In this document: positions 36,520 through 45,162 of the stretch, one piece after another
Layout: each line of letters starts with the position of its first letter
Position numbering within the stretch: position 1 is the stretch's first letter
From: G963677085 sp963677085
GTDB lineage: Bacteria; Planctomycetota; Planctomycetia; Pirellulales; Thermoguttaceae
DNA length: 64,000 nucleotides
Direction of reading: 5' to 3'
Assembly (NCBI GenBank): GCA_963677085.2
Contig: CAXXFH010000004.1
Location: 1,116,001-1,180,000 of the forward strand
The notes under the pieces: generated by a model
What the model saw: only the letters and a program-made list of their open reading frames with translations
Database searches by the model: none
Told to the model about the DNA's origin: nothing
Made by a program: the position numbers and the translations under genes

Positions 36520-36845
36520 GGCAACCGATGGTTATCGCCAAATACATAGTTCGACAGGCCAGACAGCAACAAAGAAGCGCACGGTCGTGAACTCGTCGTT
36601 TTGCAGAAGTACTGCGAAGGCGGTGGTCGCGTTTGCGACAGAAGTCCCCGCTCGAAGCGCAACCCTATTGGGCCACTAATGAAAGGCTAGCTTATCGAAA
36701 CGGGAAATGGGCCACGCCCTGGAGAAACCGCTTGCTGGTTGCCGCATTTCCAGCAGAAACCACCCCAACGAAGAGGTACCCAGCGAGAAAACCAAACTCC
36801 TCCCGCGGGGGATGGCAATGAAACACCCCCGTTACTACTAGTCTT

Positions 36846-36983
36846 CACCACGGAGGCACGGAGGCCACGGAGTTTTTGCACGAAACAACTTACGAAGACC
36901 GTTCTCCAGCAGTTTATCATCAGTCAAACGACCATCGGTCTGCGGCAAATCCCTTCCCCGTGCCCTCCGTGGCTCCGTGGTTT
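36846..36983. repeat. D-family (CACGGAGG) inverted repeat
   Basis: Arms 36846-36873 (CCACGGAGGCACGGAGG) and 36958-36983 (CCCTCCGTGGCTCCGTGG) are inverted, with 84 bases between. The rest of the 36520-37055 gap has no recognisable gene. Confidence 0.75.
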
Positions 36984-37055
36984 ATCCAGTTGAGAGAAAC
37001 CCCAGGCCAAAAGGTTAAAGAAATATCGATAGCCAGTTCCGAAAAAAGCCTGGGC

Positions 37056-37364
37056 TCACGCGGGTTGAAGCAGTCGCAACTCGCTGCCTGTCCGCATCGA
37101 ACCGGTAACCTTGCGAAATTCGACCATATGCGGCGCCATCAGGTGTCGTTCCAATGCCTCGACGCTCTCCCATTTCTCGACAATCGTTACCGTATTGGGT
37201 CGGGCGGCCGGCTGTCCGCCAATCTCCGTGGGCAAGTCGACCCAGGGGGCATACTCCAGACACCCCTGCTCGGCCTGTACCTTCGGTGCGAGCCCTTGGA
37301 ACACCTCAAGAAAGTCGCCCATTCGCCCTTCGACAACTTCAATGGTGGCCAAAACACAGATCAT
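37056..37364 (-). CDS. ABM-domain (YgiN-like) monooxygenase
   Basis: The 102-residue protein (start ATG at 37364, MICVLATIEVVEGRM; a longer frame only crosses the neighbouring gene) is a ferredoxin-like ABM domain. It shows GCLEYAPWVD, TIVEKWESVEALERHL and a C-terminal VTGSMRTGSEL segment. Relatives are quinol or small-molecule monooxygenases without a cofactor. AAGGAA lies about ten bases before the start. Specificity is unknown. Confidence 0.85.
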   Translation of the reverse strand: MICVLATIEVVEGRMGDFLEVFQGLAPKVQAEQGCLEYAPWVDLPTEIGGQPAARPNTVTIVEKWESVEALERHLMAPHMVEFRKVTGSMRTGSELRLLQPA

Positions 37365-37418
37365 CAGCAACGTTCCTTTCGATCGCGAGTTTGTGAACTT
37401 CGCAAGTGAAAAAGCATT

Positions 37419-37441
37419 TCGGGCGAAGCCGCAAGCGGCTG
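37419..37441. repeat. B-type hairpin
   Basis: GGGCGAAGCCGCAAGCGGC, the hairpin half of the B unit, is located just downstream of the MenC-like gene on the minus strand. Confidence 0.65.
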
Positions 37442-37449
37442 GACTCCCC

Positions 37450-38568
37450 CTACTCCACCTCCGCTCGGGCGATACAGTATTTCTCGATCGTCGCCATCTC
37501 GGGCTCGGCACCAATGCCCGGCTCCGACCACAAGTCGATTCCCAGCGTGTTGGCCTCGCCACCGCGTGTGGGCACGAGCGGTTCGCAGATGTCTTCTTCG
37601 AGCATTTCGGCCGTCGACCAGAAATCGGCCGGAAATTCGCAGCTCGCCTTGGCCGCCAAGGCAAGCGCCGCCCGAGCCGCCACGCCCGTCTGCGGTACGG
37701 CTCCCACGAAACACGCCAGGCATTCTTCGTGACAGCCGTCGTGGATGGCGAGTGCCGAAGTAAGCCCCCCTACCCTGCCCGGCTCCAGGTTGATGAACTG
37801 GCCGCTCTTAAGTTCCATGGCGATGTCGGCCTGGGCGGGGCATGTGATACTCTGGCTAAGCCCGAGGGGTGTTTTCACTGTCTCCTGCACCATGGCGTGC
37901 CCCACCAGATCGATGGCCGTCAGCGGTTGCTCGATCATGGCGAGGAAAAAGTCGTCGAACCGGCAAAGCATATCCATCTGTTGCAGGGAGAGTGCTCCAT
38001 CGCAGTCGATATGGATCGTCTCGGTCGCAAACTCCTTGCGGACGGCATCGATCATGGGCAAATCCCAGCCGGGCCGGAGCATAAGCTTCGCCCGAGCGTA
38101 GCCGGCCTCGAATCTCTGACCGAGCGTTTCGAGAAACTCCTCGACCGAGTCCATGCGATCGAGCGTGGTGCCGATGGTTATTCGGTCGCGCCGGCCATCG
38201 AGCAGTGCATGCAGCGGTTTTTGCTGACGCCGTGCGTGCAGATCCCACCAAGCCATATCGAGTGCCGCCTTGGCGTAGCGATGACCGCAAAAGACGTCCA
38301 AGCGTTCGTCCAGGGCGTCGCTCGTGTCGACCATCGTTCCGGCCACCCGGGGTGCGAACCAGTCGCGCAACATGGCAAACGTTCCGGCCGCCCAATCGGC
38401 GCCGCGCAAGGGTGCGTTGCCCGGGCTGGCCTCGCCCCAACCCGACTCCGACCCGCCGCGCATCCGCACCAGCACGGTCTCCAACTTCTCCATCGCCCGG
38501 CCTGCCTGCAACAAGGGCTGCCGAAGAGGTAACGCCAGATGAAACAGTTCGATGGTGTCGATTTGCAT
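37450..38568 (-). CDS. MenC-like enolase-superfamily protein lacking catalytic residues
   Basis: The 372-residue protein aligns along its length with o-succinylbenzoate synthase/N-acylamino acid racemase: VLVRMRGGSESGWGEASP at the N-terminus, and MIEQPL and EPGRVGGL in the barrel. The family's KxK motif (KIK in Bacillus MenC as I recall it) is KLM here (YARAKLMLRPGWD). The LDES metal-ligand motif is LSQS. The second catalytic Lys (NIKP) is Glu (NLEP). The first two metal ligands seem kept (HIDCDG, MIEQPL). It is therefore probably not a normal OSBS. No other men gene is nearby. Start ATG at 38568. Confidence 0.8.
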   Translation of the reverse strand: MQIDTIELFHLALPLRQPLLQAGRAMEKLETVLVRMRGGSESGWGEASPGNAPLRGADWAAGTFAMLRDWFAPRVAGTMVDTSDALDERLDVFCGHRYAKAALDMAWWDLHARRQQKPLHALLDGRRDRITIGTTLDRMDSVEEFLETLGQRFEAGYARAKLMLRPGWDLPMIDAVRKEFATETIHIDCDGALSLQQMDMLCRFDDFFLAMIEQPLTAIDLVGHAMVQETVKTPLGLSQSITCPAQADIAMELKSGQFINLEPGRVGGLTSALAIHDGCHEECLACFVGAVPQTGVAARAALALAAKASCEFPADFWSTAEMLEEDICEPLVPTRGGEANTLGIDLWSEPGIGAEPEMATIEKYCIARAEVE

Positions 38569-38634
38569 GGCAATGGAGAATTGTTAGTGGTTCGTTGTCA
38601 GTAAAAGGCCGCTCGCGGCTTCGCCCCTCCGCTT
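38569..38634 (-). repeat. Composite spacer: B hairpin then L
   Basis: After the trpE stop, B (GCGGAAAGCTGAAAGCGG) is followed by GAAGCCGCGAGCGGCC with TTTT, a terminator-like hairpin. L (CAACGAACCACTAACAATTC) then leads to the MenC-like start. Confidence 0.78.
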
Positions 38635-40179
38635 TCAGCTTTCCGCTTTTTTGCCCACCCCTTCGGCCAATTCAATCGCCTTGAGCAACCCCCGGGCTTT
38701 GTTCATCGTTTCGTTCCATTCGTTGGCGGGCACGCTGTCGGCCACGATGCCCGCGCCAGCTTGCACGTACGCCTTTTGATCGTGGACGACGATCGTTCGT
38801 AGGGCGATGCAGGTGTCCATGTTGCCGTTGAAGTCGAAATAGCCCACCGCCCCGGCGTAAGGACCGCGCCGGTGCGGCTCGACCTCATCGATGATCTCCA
38901 TCGCGCGGACTTTCGGCGCCCCCGACACGGTTCCCGCAGGAAGGCACGCCTGCAAGGCATCGAACGCCGTTTTTCCTGACGCCAACTGGCCGTTGACGTT
39001 GCTCGTGATATGCATCACGTGGCTGTAACGCTCGATGGTCATCACGTCGGTCAATTCGACGCTGCGATACTGGCACACGCGGCCCACGTCGTTACGACCC
39101 AGGTCGACGAGCATCACGTGCTCGGCCCGTTCTTTGGGATCGGCCAGCAGTTCCTCGGCAAGCCGCTGGTCTTCTTCGTCGGTTTGGCCGCGGCGCCGGG
39201 TACCGGCCAACGGGCGGACGGTCAGTTGGCCGTCGACCACCCGAGCCATCACCTCGGGCGAACTTCCTACCAGCGTAACGCTGGGTGTGCGCACATAGAA
39301 CATAAACGGGCTGGGATTGACCACCCGAAGTGTACGATAAATGGAAAACGGGTGACATCGCAACGGTGTTTCCATCCGTTGGCTGAAAACCACTTGAAAG
39401 ATATCGCCGGCACGGATGTACTCCACGCACTTCTCGACCGCCGCGCCGAAGTCTTCTTTGGTGAAGTTCGACTTGTAGTCGAGTTGCATCTCGCCGCGAG
39501 GATCGATGTCGAACGGCTCCACCCCGCCACGAGCGGCCGAAAGCTGATCGACCAAGTGATCCACCCGACCGCACGCCTTTTGGTAGGCGGCCTCGGCCGT
39601 TACGCCCGGCTCGTCGAGTCGGGCCATCGCCACCACCACGATGGTCTTGCTCACGTGGTCGAAGACGACCATTTGGTCGTAAAAGGCGAAGGCCATGTCC
39701 GGCACGTGCCGGTCGTCCTTCGGCGGGTTGGGCAAATGTTCGAAGTAGCGAACCGTGTCGTAGCCGGCGTATCCCACGGCCCCGCTGATAAACGGTGGCA
39801 ATTCCGGGGGGTGAGCCGTGCGAACGGCCTCGACTTGGCGGCGCAACTCATCCAGGGGGTTCTCGCATTCGATGGTGCGTGTCACCAACGTGGGGGTGCC
39901 CGCCGCCGACACGCCCGAATACGAACTGGTCGTCACCCGGTTGCCGTAGGCCTCGATCTCGAAGAACGGCTCCGTGGCAAGGAAGCTGTAGCGGCCGACC
40001 TTTTCGCCGCCCACCACGCTCTCGAACAGGCAAGCACACCGTCCGGAATCGATTTTGTGGAACGCAGTCACCGGCGTAAGGGCATCGCTGGCCAGCCTCC
40101 GGTAGACGGGCACGAGGTTGGCCTTTTCCGCGAGTTTCTTAAAGGCCCCAAAATCGGGGCAGTGGATATTCGTGGTCAT
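38635..40179 (-). CDS. trpE: Anthranilate synthase component I
   Basis: The 514-residue protein begins at 40179 (MTTNIHCPDFGAFKKLAEK); the longer frame is rejected. It has the LLES-like feedback site as CLFESVVGGEKVGRYSFL (about residue 50), GDIFQVVFSQR, the LAGTRRRG signature and the C-terminal PAGTVSGAPKVRAMEII and DTCIALRT. It makes anthranilate from chorismate in tryptophan synthesis and is probably regulated by tryptophan. No trpG or other trp gene follows. The last residues GKKAES are encoded by a B repeat. An E element lies upstream. Confidence 0.95.
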   Translation of the reverse strand: MTTNIHCPDFGAFKKLAEKANLVPVYRRLASDALTPVTAFHKIDSGRCACLFESVVGGEKVGRYSFLATEPFFEIEAYGNRVTTSSYSGVSAAGTPTLVTRTIECENPLDELRRQVEAVRTAHPPELPPFISGAVGYAGYDTVRYFEHLPNPPKDDRHVPDMAFAFYDQMVVFDHVSKTIVVVAMARLDEPGVTAEAAYQKACGRVDHLVDQLSAARGGVEPFDIDPRGEMQLDYKSNFTKEDFGAAVEKCVEYIRAGDIFQVVFSQRMETPLRCHPFSIYRTLRVVNPSPFMFYVRTPSVTLVGSSPEVMARVVDGQLTVRPLAGTRRRGQTDEEDQRLAEELLADPKERAEHVMLVDLGRNDVGRVCQYRSVELTDVMTIERYSHVMHITSNVNGQLASGKTAFDALQACLPAGTVSGAPKVRAMEIIDEVEPHRRGPYAGAVGYFDFNGNMDTCIALRTIVVHDQKAYVQAGAGIVADSVPANEWNETMNKARGLLKAIELAEGVGKKAES

Positions 40180-40350
40180 CGGTATGCCGAAAGCAGCCCT
40201 AGTTGGAGAAACCGGCCCAAAAAGTGGCAATGAAATTCTGACAGCCCATCCCGTACGCCCCACCACCCGAACGACAGCGTCAACCGTCGCGGGCAATCGC
40301 GTACGACAACCTCACTCGTACTACCTACTTATCAGCCACACAGGTTGGTT

Positions 40351-40414
40351 GGGTGCCAGTAGCGGCTTGCCCACCACTGCCGAAACAAAGGCGGGCAAGC
40401 CGCCCATGGCACCC
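40351..40414. repeat. E-family element (64 bp)
   Basis: It is bounded by GGGTGCCAG and CATGGCACCC and contains the inner hairpin GCGGCTTGCCC / GGGCAAGCCGC. It is found upstream of trpE. Confidence 0.78.
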
Positions 40415-41082
40415 GAGCTGAAACCTCAATAGGGACAGACCCAAGTCCCCCGGCGAGGTTCATATTGCGCGATCCAGCTTAACAGCCCCTCTAGCTGGCG
40501 ACAACCAACCCCGGACAAGCTGCCCGACTCCGACGGATAGCACTTTGAGCCAGACCGAACAATAACTTGCCGGTTTGCCAACCCGCGTTTCGCGTCGGTC
40601 TTCGGGTTGCGGCCTGAAAACGGTAAGATATTTTTTCGGGCCGTTCTTACTCCCTCAGGCAGCAAGCGAGTCACCCGGCATCGCGACATCGGCGCGTGCC
40701 ATGTTGGACAGCCTTCGGCGACGGAGAATATGAACTCCGGTTTGTCGACGAAAAACCTTACCACCAAGGTCTTTGGGAAACAAGGGAACTTGTACTGCTA
40801 TCGGTTGGCGTCGTACACCGACTCCGCTTGACACCCCAGGGGGCAGTGTTAGAATCCTGATGGTGCCTGACCGTCTATTGCTCCGGCCACAAGGTGTTGA
40901 ACAAGGTCGCCCTAGCAGGGCAACGCGGCCTTTACATCTCGGTTTCACACGTTCAACACGCTTCATCGGACAGTAAGAGGCGGCCGGTATGCGGCTCGAC
41001 TGACGCTTGCATCGCCAACGAACGAAAAGGCGCCCAACGGGAGTCTGGATTTCCAGGTGCGTCGATCCCCGAGGAGCCGATC
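40415..41082. other. Intergenic region, no gene seen
   Basis: This ~670-bp region between trpE and the mcsA leader has only short, unconvincing frames (for example 40426-40767 minus and 40894-41133 plus). It may hold the promoters of trpE and of mcsAB. I see no tRNA or recognised repeat. Confidence 0.45.
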
Positions 41083-41133
41083 ATGTCCGATGCAAGTATC
41101 AATGATGTCCTCGTCCGCGGCGTGTTGTCGTAG
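41083..41133 (+). CDS. Possible 16-residue leader peptide before mcsA
   Basis: The frame MSDASINDVLVRGVLS has a very good GAGGAG six bases upstream, better than that of mcsA, which has none. A hairpin directly follows its stop codon. It could be a regulatory leader that couples translation to mcsAB expression. No homology can be judged; it may also be chance. Confidence 0.4.
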   Translation: MSDASINDVLVRGVLS

Positions 41134-41153
41134 CGCTCGGCCGCCGCCGAGCG
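41134..41153 (+). promoter_or_regulatory. Hairpin after leader peptide
   Basis: CGCTCGGC and GCCGAGCG form a perfect 8-bp stem with a CGCC loop, one base after the leader stop codon and 45 bases before mcsA. There is no U-run, so it looks more like a translational or pausing element than a terminator. Confidence 0.5.
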
Positions 41154-41198
41154 GCAGACGACTTTCCATTAACCGTACCCAGCGCAGCTTCCCCCACT

Positions 41199-41723
41199 AT
41201 GAAGTGCCAGAAGTGCGACAAACCGGCGACTTTTCATATCACCGAACTTACCGGAGGTAAGCCGGCTGAGTTGCACCTTTGTGAAGAACACGCACGAGAA
41301 TACCTGACGTCGTCCGGCAACGAACCGACCAGTTCGGGCAGCATGGCAGCCGTACTGGCTCAACAGATTGCCATCGGCCAAACGGCCGAAGAGTTGGCCG
41401 AACTAGACCAGCAAGTTTGCCCTGTGTGTGGCATCTCGTTTTACGAGTTTCGTAGTCAAGGTCGGCTCGGTTGCCCCCACGACTACGTCTGCTTTCAGAC
41501 CCAACTCGAGCCGCTGATCTTGAATATTCACGGTGAACTGGAACACGTCGGCAAGCGGCCCAGCCGCAGCCCCAAGGGCACCGAGGAACGAACGCAACTC
41601 ATCAAGCTCCGTCGCGAAATGAAAGAAGCGATCGAAGAAGAAAATTACGAACGAGCCTCCGAACTACGCGACGAAATCCATCGTATCGAAACTGAGGCAG
41701 GCCATTTCGATCAGGCGGGATAA
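41199..41723 (+). CDS. mcsA: McsA-like zinc-finger/UVR-motif protein
   Basis: The 174-residue protein has cysteines suited to zinc sites (MKCQKC at the start, HLCEEH, VCPVC, GCPHDYVC) and a C-terminal UVR coiled motif (LIKLRREMKEAIEEENYERASELRDEIHRIE). McsA activates the McsB arginine kinase. Here it is directly followed by mcsB, four bases after the stop, as in Gram-positive clp operons, but without ctsR or clpC next to it. Start ATG at 41199. Confidence 0.92.
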   Translation: MKCQKCDKPATFHITELTGGKPAELHLCEEHAREYLTSSGNEPTSSGSMAAVLAQQIAIGQTAEELAELDQQVCPVCGISFYEFRSQGRLGCPHDYVCFQTQLEPLILNIHGELEHVGKRPSRSPKGTEERTQLIKLRREMKEAIEEENYERASELRDEIHRIETEAGHFDQAG

Positions 41724-41727
41724 CAAC

Positions 41728-42804
41728 GTGAAATTGGACGACTTGGCGAAACTAAGCGGCGAGTGGCTGCGGGGGTCCGGCCCTGAGTCGGATATCGTGA
41801 TCAGTAGCCGAATCCGCTTGGCCCGTAACCTTGCGGACTATCCGTTCATCAGTCGGGCTACCCCCCAAGATCGCCAGCAGATTCGGGGCAAGCTTCGCGA
41901 CTGTGTCATGAAGCTCGACCCAGAGGGGGAGTTGCTGTTCGTCGATGTCGAGGACCTTGAAGGGGTCGATCGGCAGTTTCTCGTTGAACGCCATCTCATC
42001 AGCCGCGAACACGCCGAAAGCCAGGGCGCCCGCTCGGTGGCCATCGACGGCCATGAAACCTTCAGCCTGATGATCAACGAAGAGGATCACCTGCGGATCC
42101 AAGCGATCAAGAGTGGGCTGAACATGGAAGGCGTCTGGGAGCAAATCAGCCGGATCGACGACCAAATTGAACAACAAGTGGCCTTCGCCTTTCACAACCA
42201 ATTGGGATACCTGACCGCTTGCCCTACGAATGTGGGCACGGGAATGCGGGTCAGCGTAATGCTCCACTTGCCCGCGCTGGTCATCACCCGGCAAATCGAA
42301 AAGGTTTTCCGCAGTCTGCAAAAAATCAGCCTGGCCGTGCGAGGACTTTACGGCGAAGGCTCCCAGGCAATGGGCGACTTCTACCAGATCAGCAACCAAA
42401 TCACTCTCGGCCGCAGTGAAGAAGACCTCATCGGGCAAATCGGCGATATCGTGCCGGTGATTATCGACTACGAGCGGCAAGCACGGCAATTCCTCATCAA
42501 GGAAAGCCACGAGAATCTCCACGACCGGGTGAGCCGGGCTTACGGCATTCTGCGTACGGCTCAAACGATCAGTTCCGAGGAGACCATGCACCTGCTCTCC
42601 AGCGTGCGAATGGGAGTAAACCTGGGCCTGATCGAAGATCTCGAAATCCCGGCCATCAACGAGCTGTTCATCCACACCCAGCCGGCTCACCTTCAGAAGC
42701 TCACCGGAGTGGAACTGGACACGGCCGATCGCAACATCGAGCGCGCCCGCTACCTGCGCCGCCACCTGAACAAGGACAACGGCGACAAGGTCGAAGAGAA
42801 CTAA
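41728..42804 (+). CDS. mcsB: Protein-arginine kinase McsB
   Basis: The 358-residue protein starts with GTG at 41728 and is full length for McsB. It belongs to the guanido kinase fold: VISSRIRLARN near residue 28, INEEDHLRIQ, the catalytic-domain segment GTGMRVSVMLHLPAL and RAYGILRTAQTISSEE. The C-terminal DRNIERARYLR resembles the RDxxRA phosphoarginine-sensor motif with Asp replaced by Asn. McsB phosphorylates arginines to mark proteins for Clp degradation. Function here is inferred from family and from the mcsA neighbour. Confidence 0.95.
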   Translation: MKLDDLAKLSGEWLRGSGPESDIVISSRIRLARNLADYPFISRATPQDRQQIRGKLRDCVMKLDPEGELLFVDVEDLEGVDRQFLVERHLISREHAESQGARSVAIDGHETFSLMINEEDHLRIQAIKSGLNMEGVWEQISRIDDQIEQQVAFAFHNQLGYLTACPTNVGTGMRVSVMLHLPALVITRQIEKVFRSLQKISLAVRGLYGEGSQAMGDFYQISNQITLGRSEEDLIGQIGDIVPVIIDYERQARQFLIKESHENLHDRVSRAYGILRTAQTISSEETMHLLSSVRMGVNLGLIEDLEIPAINELFIHTQPAHLQKLTGVELDTADRNIERARYLRRHLNKDNGDKVEEN

Positions 42805-42913
42805 TGGGTAGTGGATAGCGGACTCGTTCCCACGCTTCGCGTGGGAACCAGGAAAAAAGCCGCTCGCGGCTTCGCCCCTTCGGCTTTCCGCTCTCAGCTT
42901 TCCGCTTTCTTAC
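42805..42913. repeat. Composite spacer: L, G, B (convergent genes)
   Basis: Just after the mcsB stop is an L phrase (GGGTAGTGGATAGC), then a G hairpin (GTTCCCACGC TTC GCGTGGGAAC). On the minus strand, B (GCGGAAAGCTGAGAGCGG with the GAAGCCGCGAGCGGC hairpin and TTTTTT) follows the coaD stop. The last is a good intrinsic terminator. Confidence 0.8.
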
Positions 42914-43414
42914 TCACTGATTCTCCAACTTCGCCCGCAGCGCCGTCACTACGTTGGCCGGCAGAAACCGGTGTAGTTCTTCGTCGCCGGCCAGTGGGGC
43001 GATCTGTTTGATCAGCGAGCTCGACACGTGGGCCAGCTCGCCGTCGGCAATCATGAACAGCGTCTCCACGTCGGGCGCCAAACGACGATTGGCCATCATC
43101 ATCGTCAGCTCGGCCTGAATGTCGGTAATCGGTCGCACGCCGCGAACCATCACGCGGGCACCGCACTCCTTGACAAACTCGACGGCCAAACCGGTGAACG
43201 TGCCGATATCGACGTTTTCGAGGTGCGACGTCGCATCGCGGATCAGTTGCACCCGTTCACGCGCCTCGAACATCGGCTGCTTCTCCGTGTTCACGCCAAC
43301 GCCGATAATCAACCGGTCGAACAACCGGCTGGCGCGTTGCATCACGTCGAGATGCCCCAAGGTAATTGGATCGAAGGAACCAGGATAAACGGCAATTCGA
43401 GGAGGCAGATCCAT
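42914..43414 (-). CDS. coaD: Pantetheine-phosphate adenylyltransferase
   Basis: The ATG at 43414 (MDLPPRIAVYPGSFDPIT) is preferred over an upstream TTG; GGAG lies about nine bases upstream. The 166-residue protein has the nucleotidyltransferase T/HxGH box as PITLGHLDVM and the C-terminal substrate segment HVSSSLIKQIA, where ISST/S is common. It makes dephospho-CoA from phosphopantetheine and ATP. It ends within six bases of a B repeat. Confidence 0.97.
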   Translation of the reverse strand: MDLPPRIAVYPGSFDPITLGHLDVMQRASRLFDRLIIGVGVNTEKQPMFEARERVQLIRDATSHLENVDIGTFTGLAVEFVKECGARVMVRGVRPITDIQAELTMMMANRRLAPDVETLFMIADGELAHVSSSLIKQIAPLAGDEELHRFLPANVVTALRAKLENQ

Positions 43415-43479
43415 CAGAAGGACTCCCAATACGGAAACACACCATGGCTATTGATATCTCTCGCGCACTCCGCACAGTT

Positions 43480-43559
43480 GGGTGCCATGCCCACGGTAAC
43501 GTGGGCATGAATACGTATCGCACTTCGAGCATGCCCACGTTACCGTGGGCATGACACCC
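43480..43559. repeat. F-family element (80 bp)
   Basis: It is bounded by GGGTGCCATGCCCACG and CGTGGGCATGACACCC. Two halves each carry a CATGCCCACGGTAACGTGGG-type hairpin in inverted arrangement. Layout is like 63062-63137. Confidence 0.8.
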
Positions 43560-43606
43560 AACCTGAAAAATCGAAAATTGACAAACGTCAGGAGTGCCTG
43601 CATTCG

Positions 43607-44776
43607 TTATTTTTCATTACCGACAAGTACCTCAACCAGTCGTTGCACGTCATCGGCGTTGTTGTAGGCGTGGGGACTAATTCGCAGCCGACCCGCCCGG
43701 CAGCTTAGCGCTACGCCGTGCTCAGTACATCGCTGGCGAAGCTTCTCCGGGTCGCGGCCAGGCAACTCGAAACTGACGATGCCACTTCGATGCTCCGGAC
43801 TGCGGTCGCTGAGGATCACGGCCCCCAACTCCGTCAACCGCTGGCACGCCAGATCGGATATTTCGTGGACACGGCGGGAAATGGCCTCGAACCCAAAACT
43901 CGATAACAGTTCGAGGCTCGCCCCCAAGCCGATCAAGCCGGGCGTATTCGGTGTTCCGCCCTCATAACGCTCGGCGGCCGGCTTTAGCTTCAGATCGATG
44001 CGGTTGAAGTCGTGCGCCCCGACCACGCTATTCCATCCGATGCCCAAGGGCCGCAGCGTATCGAGGTGCTCGCGTCGGACGTAGAAAAGCCCCGCTCCCT
44101 CGGGCCCGAGCAACCACTTATGACCATCGGCGGCCAGGAAATCGATGGGCGTCTCGGCTACGTTCAGCGGATACACGCCCAGGCCCTGGATGGCGTCGAG
44201 AAACAGCAGGGCGCCTTTTTCGTGAACAAGCGAAGCCAGCTCGTCGAGATCGTGACGCCACCCGTTGGAGAAAGCCACCCAACTGATGGCCACGATCCGC
44301 GTCCGCTCGTCGCAGGCGTCGGCCAGTCGATCGAGATCGAGACGCCCGTTGTCGGTCGCAACGCGCCGCGTTTCCACACCGCGGTCGGCCAGTTGCAGCC
44401 ACGGATACTGGTTCGAGGGAAACTCGTCGTCGCGCAGCACGACATTGTCGCCCGCCTGCCATGGATAGCCCTCGGCCACGAGGTTGATGCCCTCGGTCGT
44501 GTTATGAACCAGAGCAATTTCCTCCGCTTGGGCCCCCAGAGAGGAAGCGGCCAGGGCACGCAGCCGTTCGAGTTTCTCCATCCAGGTGGGGTAAACGGTG
44601 TCGCCGTGAGCCACGGCATCGGCAGCCCACTCGCGGACGGCATCTGCCGCAGGCCCACTCAGGGGGGCAACCGCTGCGTGGTCGAAATAGGCCCAACGCT
44701 GGGCAACCGGCATCTGACAACGAAACGCCTCCCAATCGGGGGCGGAAGTATCGGTTCTGGTCGATGCGAGAGTCAA
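43607..44776 (-). CDS. Class V aminotransferase (cysteine desulfurase-like)
   Basis: The 389-residue protein is a PLP enzyme of aminotransferase class V. It has NTTEGINLVAEGYPW, AISWVAFSNGWRHD and the PLP lysine in FLAADGHKWLLGPEG. Relatives include isopenicillin-N epimerases and cysteine desulfurase-like proteins; the short Cys loop of IscS is not evident, so the substrate is open. A TTG at 44776 with GGAG eight bases upstream is taken as start; ATG at 44713 (MPVAQRWAYFDHAA) is the alternative. Confidence 0.9.
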   Translation of the reverse strand: MTLASTRTDTSAPDWEAFRCQMPVAQRWAYFDHAAVAPLSGPAADAVREWAADAVAHGDTVYPTWMEKLERLRALAASSLGAQAEEIALVHNTTEGINLVAEGYPWQAGDNVVLRDDEFPSNQYPWLQLADRGVETRRVATDNGRLDLDRLADACDERTRIVAISWVAFSNGWRHDLDELASLVHEKGALLFLDAIQGLGVYPLNVAETPIDFLAADGHKWLLGPEGAGLFYVRREHLDTLRPLGIGWNSVVGAHDFNRIDLKLKPAAERYEGGTPNTPGLIGLGASLELLSSFGFEAISRRVHEISDLACQRLTELGAVILSDRSPEHRSGIVSFELPGRDPEKLRQRCTEHGVALSCRAGRLRISPHAYNNADDVQRLVEVLVGNEK

Positions 44777-45162
44777 TCTGGCTTCTCCAAGGAGTTTTCG
44801 CGAGGACGGCCCGACATGGCGTGCCGTTGCACTCTTGGCAAAAAAATCCGTCGGCTTGGCGGTATCGGGCGCGACCAGCGGTCGCGGCTTTTTACGGGAC
44901 GGTTCGCCCTGTCCCCTAGTCCTTCCCTCGTCCCTCGCCCTAACCCCTAACCTCTCACGCTAGCAGTGGCAAGCCGTAGGGCGATGAACTATATTAGACT
45001 CTTAACGGCGGACTTCGTCCAACACCCCTCCCGGCTGCCTGTCGCCGATTGGCATGCCGCCGACCGTCCTGAAACCGATCTGCGGTCGTTTGGGAGCTGC
45101 TGCCGGATATTGCACCGGCAGTGAATTTGTCGACTTTTCATCGCCAGCTTAGGAATTGCTCC
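44777..45162. other. Intergenic region with K and C repeats
   Basis: This holds a K-type hairpin (44868-44893, GCGACCAGCGGTCGCGGC then TTTTT) and a C phrase array (44914-44960, CCCTAGTCCTTCCCTCGTCC). The rest contains the upstream region for the small membrane protein; no further gene is seen. Confidence 0.6.

Noticed and set aside
39010..40233. Plus-strand frame (407 codons)
   Set aside because: Antisense shadow of trpE.
40440..40560. Possible tRNA or small RNA
   Set aside because: I could not build a cloverleaf with a T-loop and acceptor stem from the sequence.
40426..41133. Short frames between trpE and mcsA
   Set aside because: Low-complexity or no start signal; only the 16-codon frame with a strong SD was kept, with low confidence.
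43607..44776. IscS/SufS-type cysteine desulfurase
   Set aside because: The PLP lysine is present but I see no Cys-containing active-site loop, so only the class V family is claimed.
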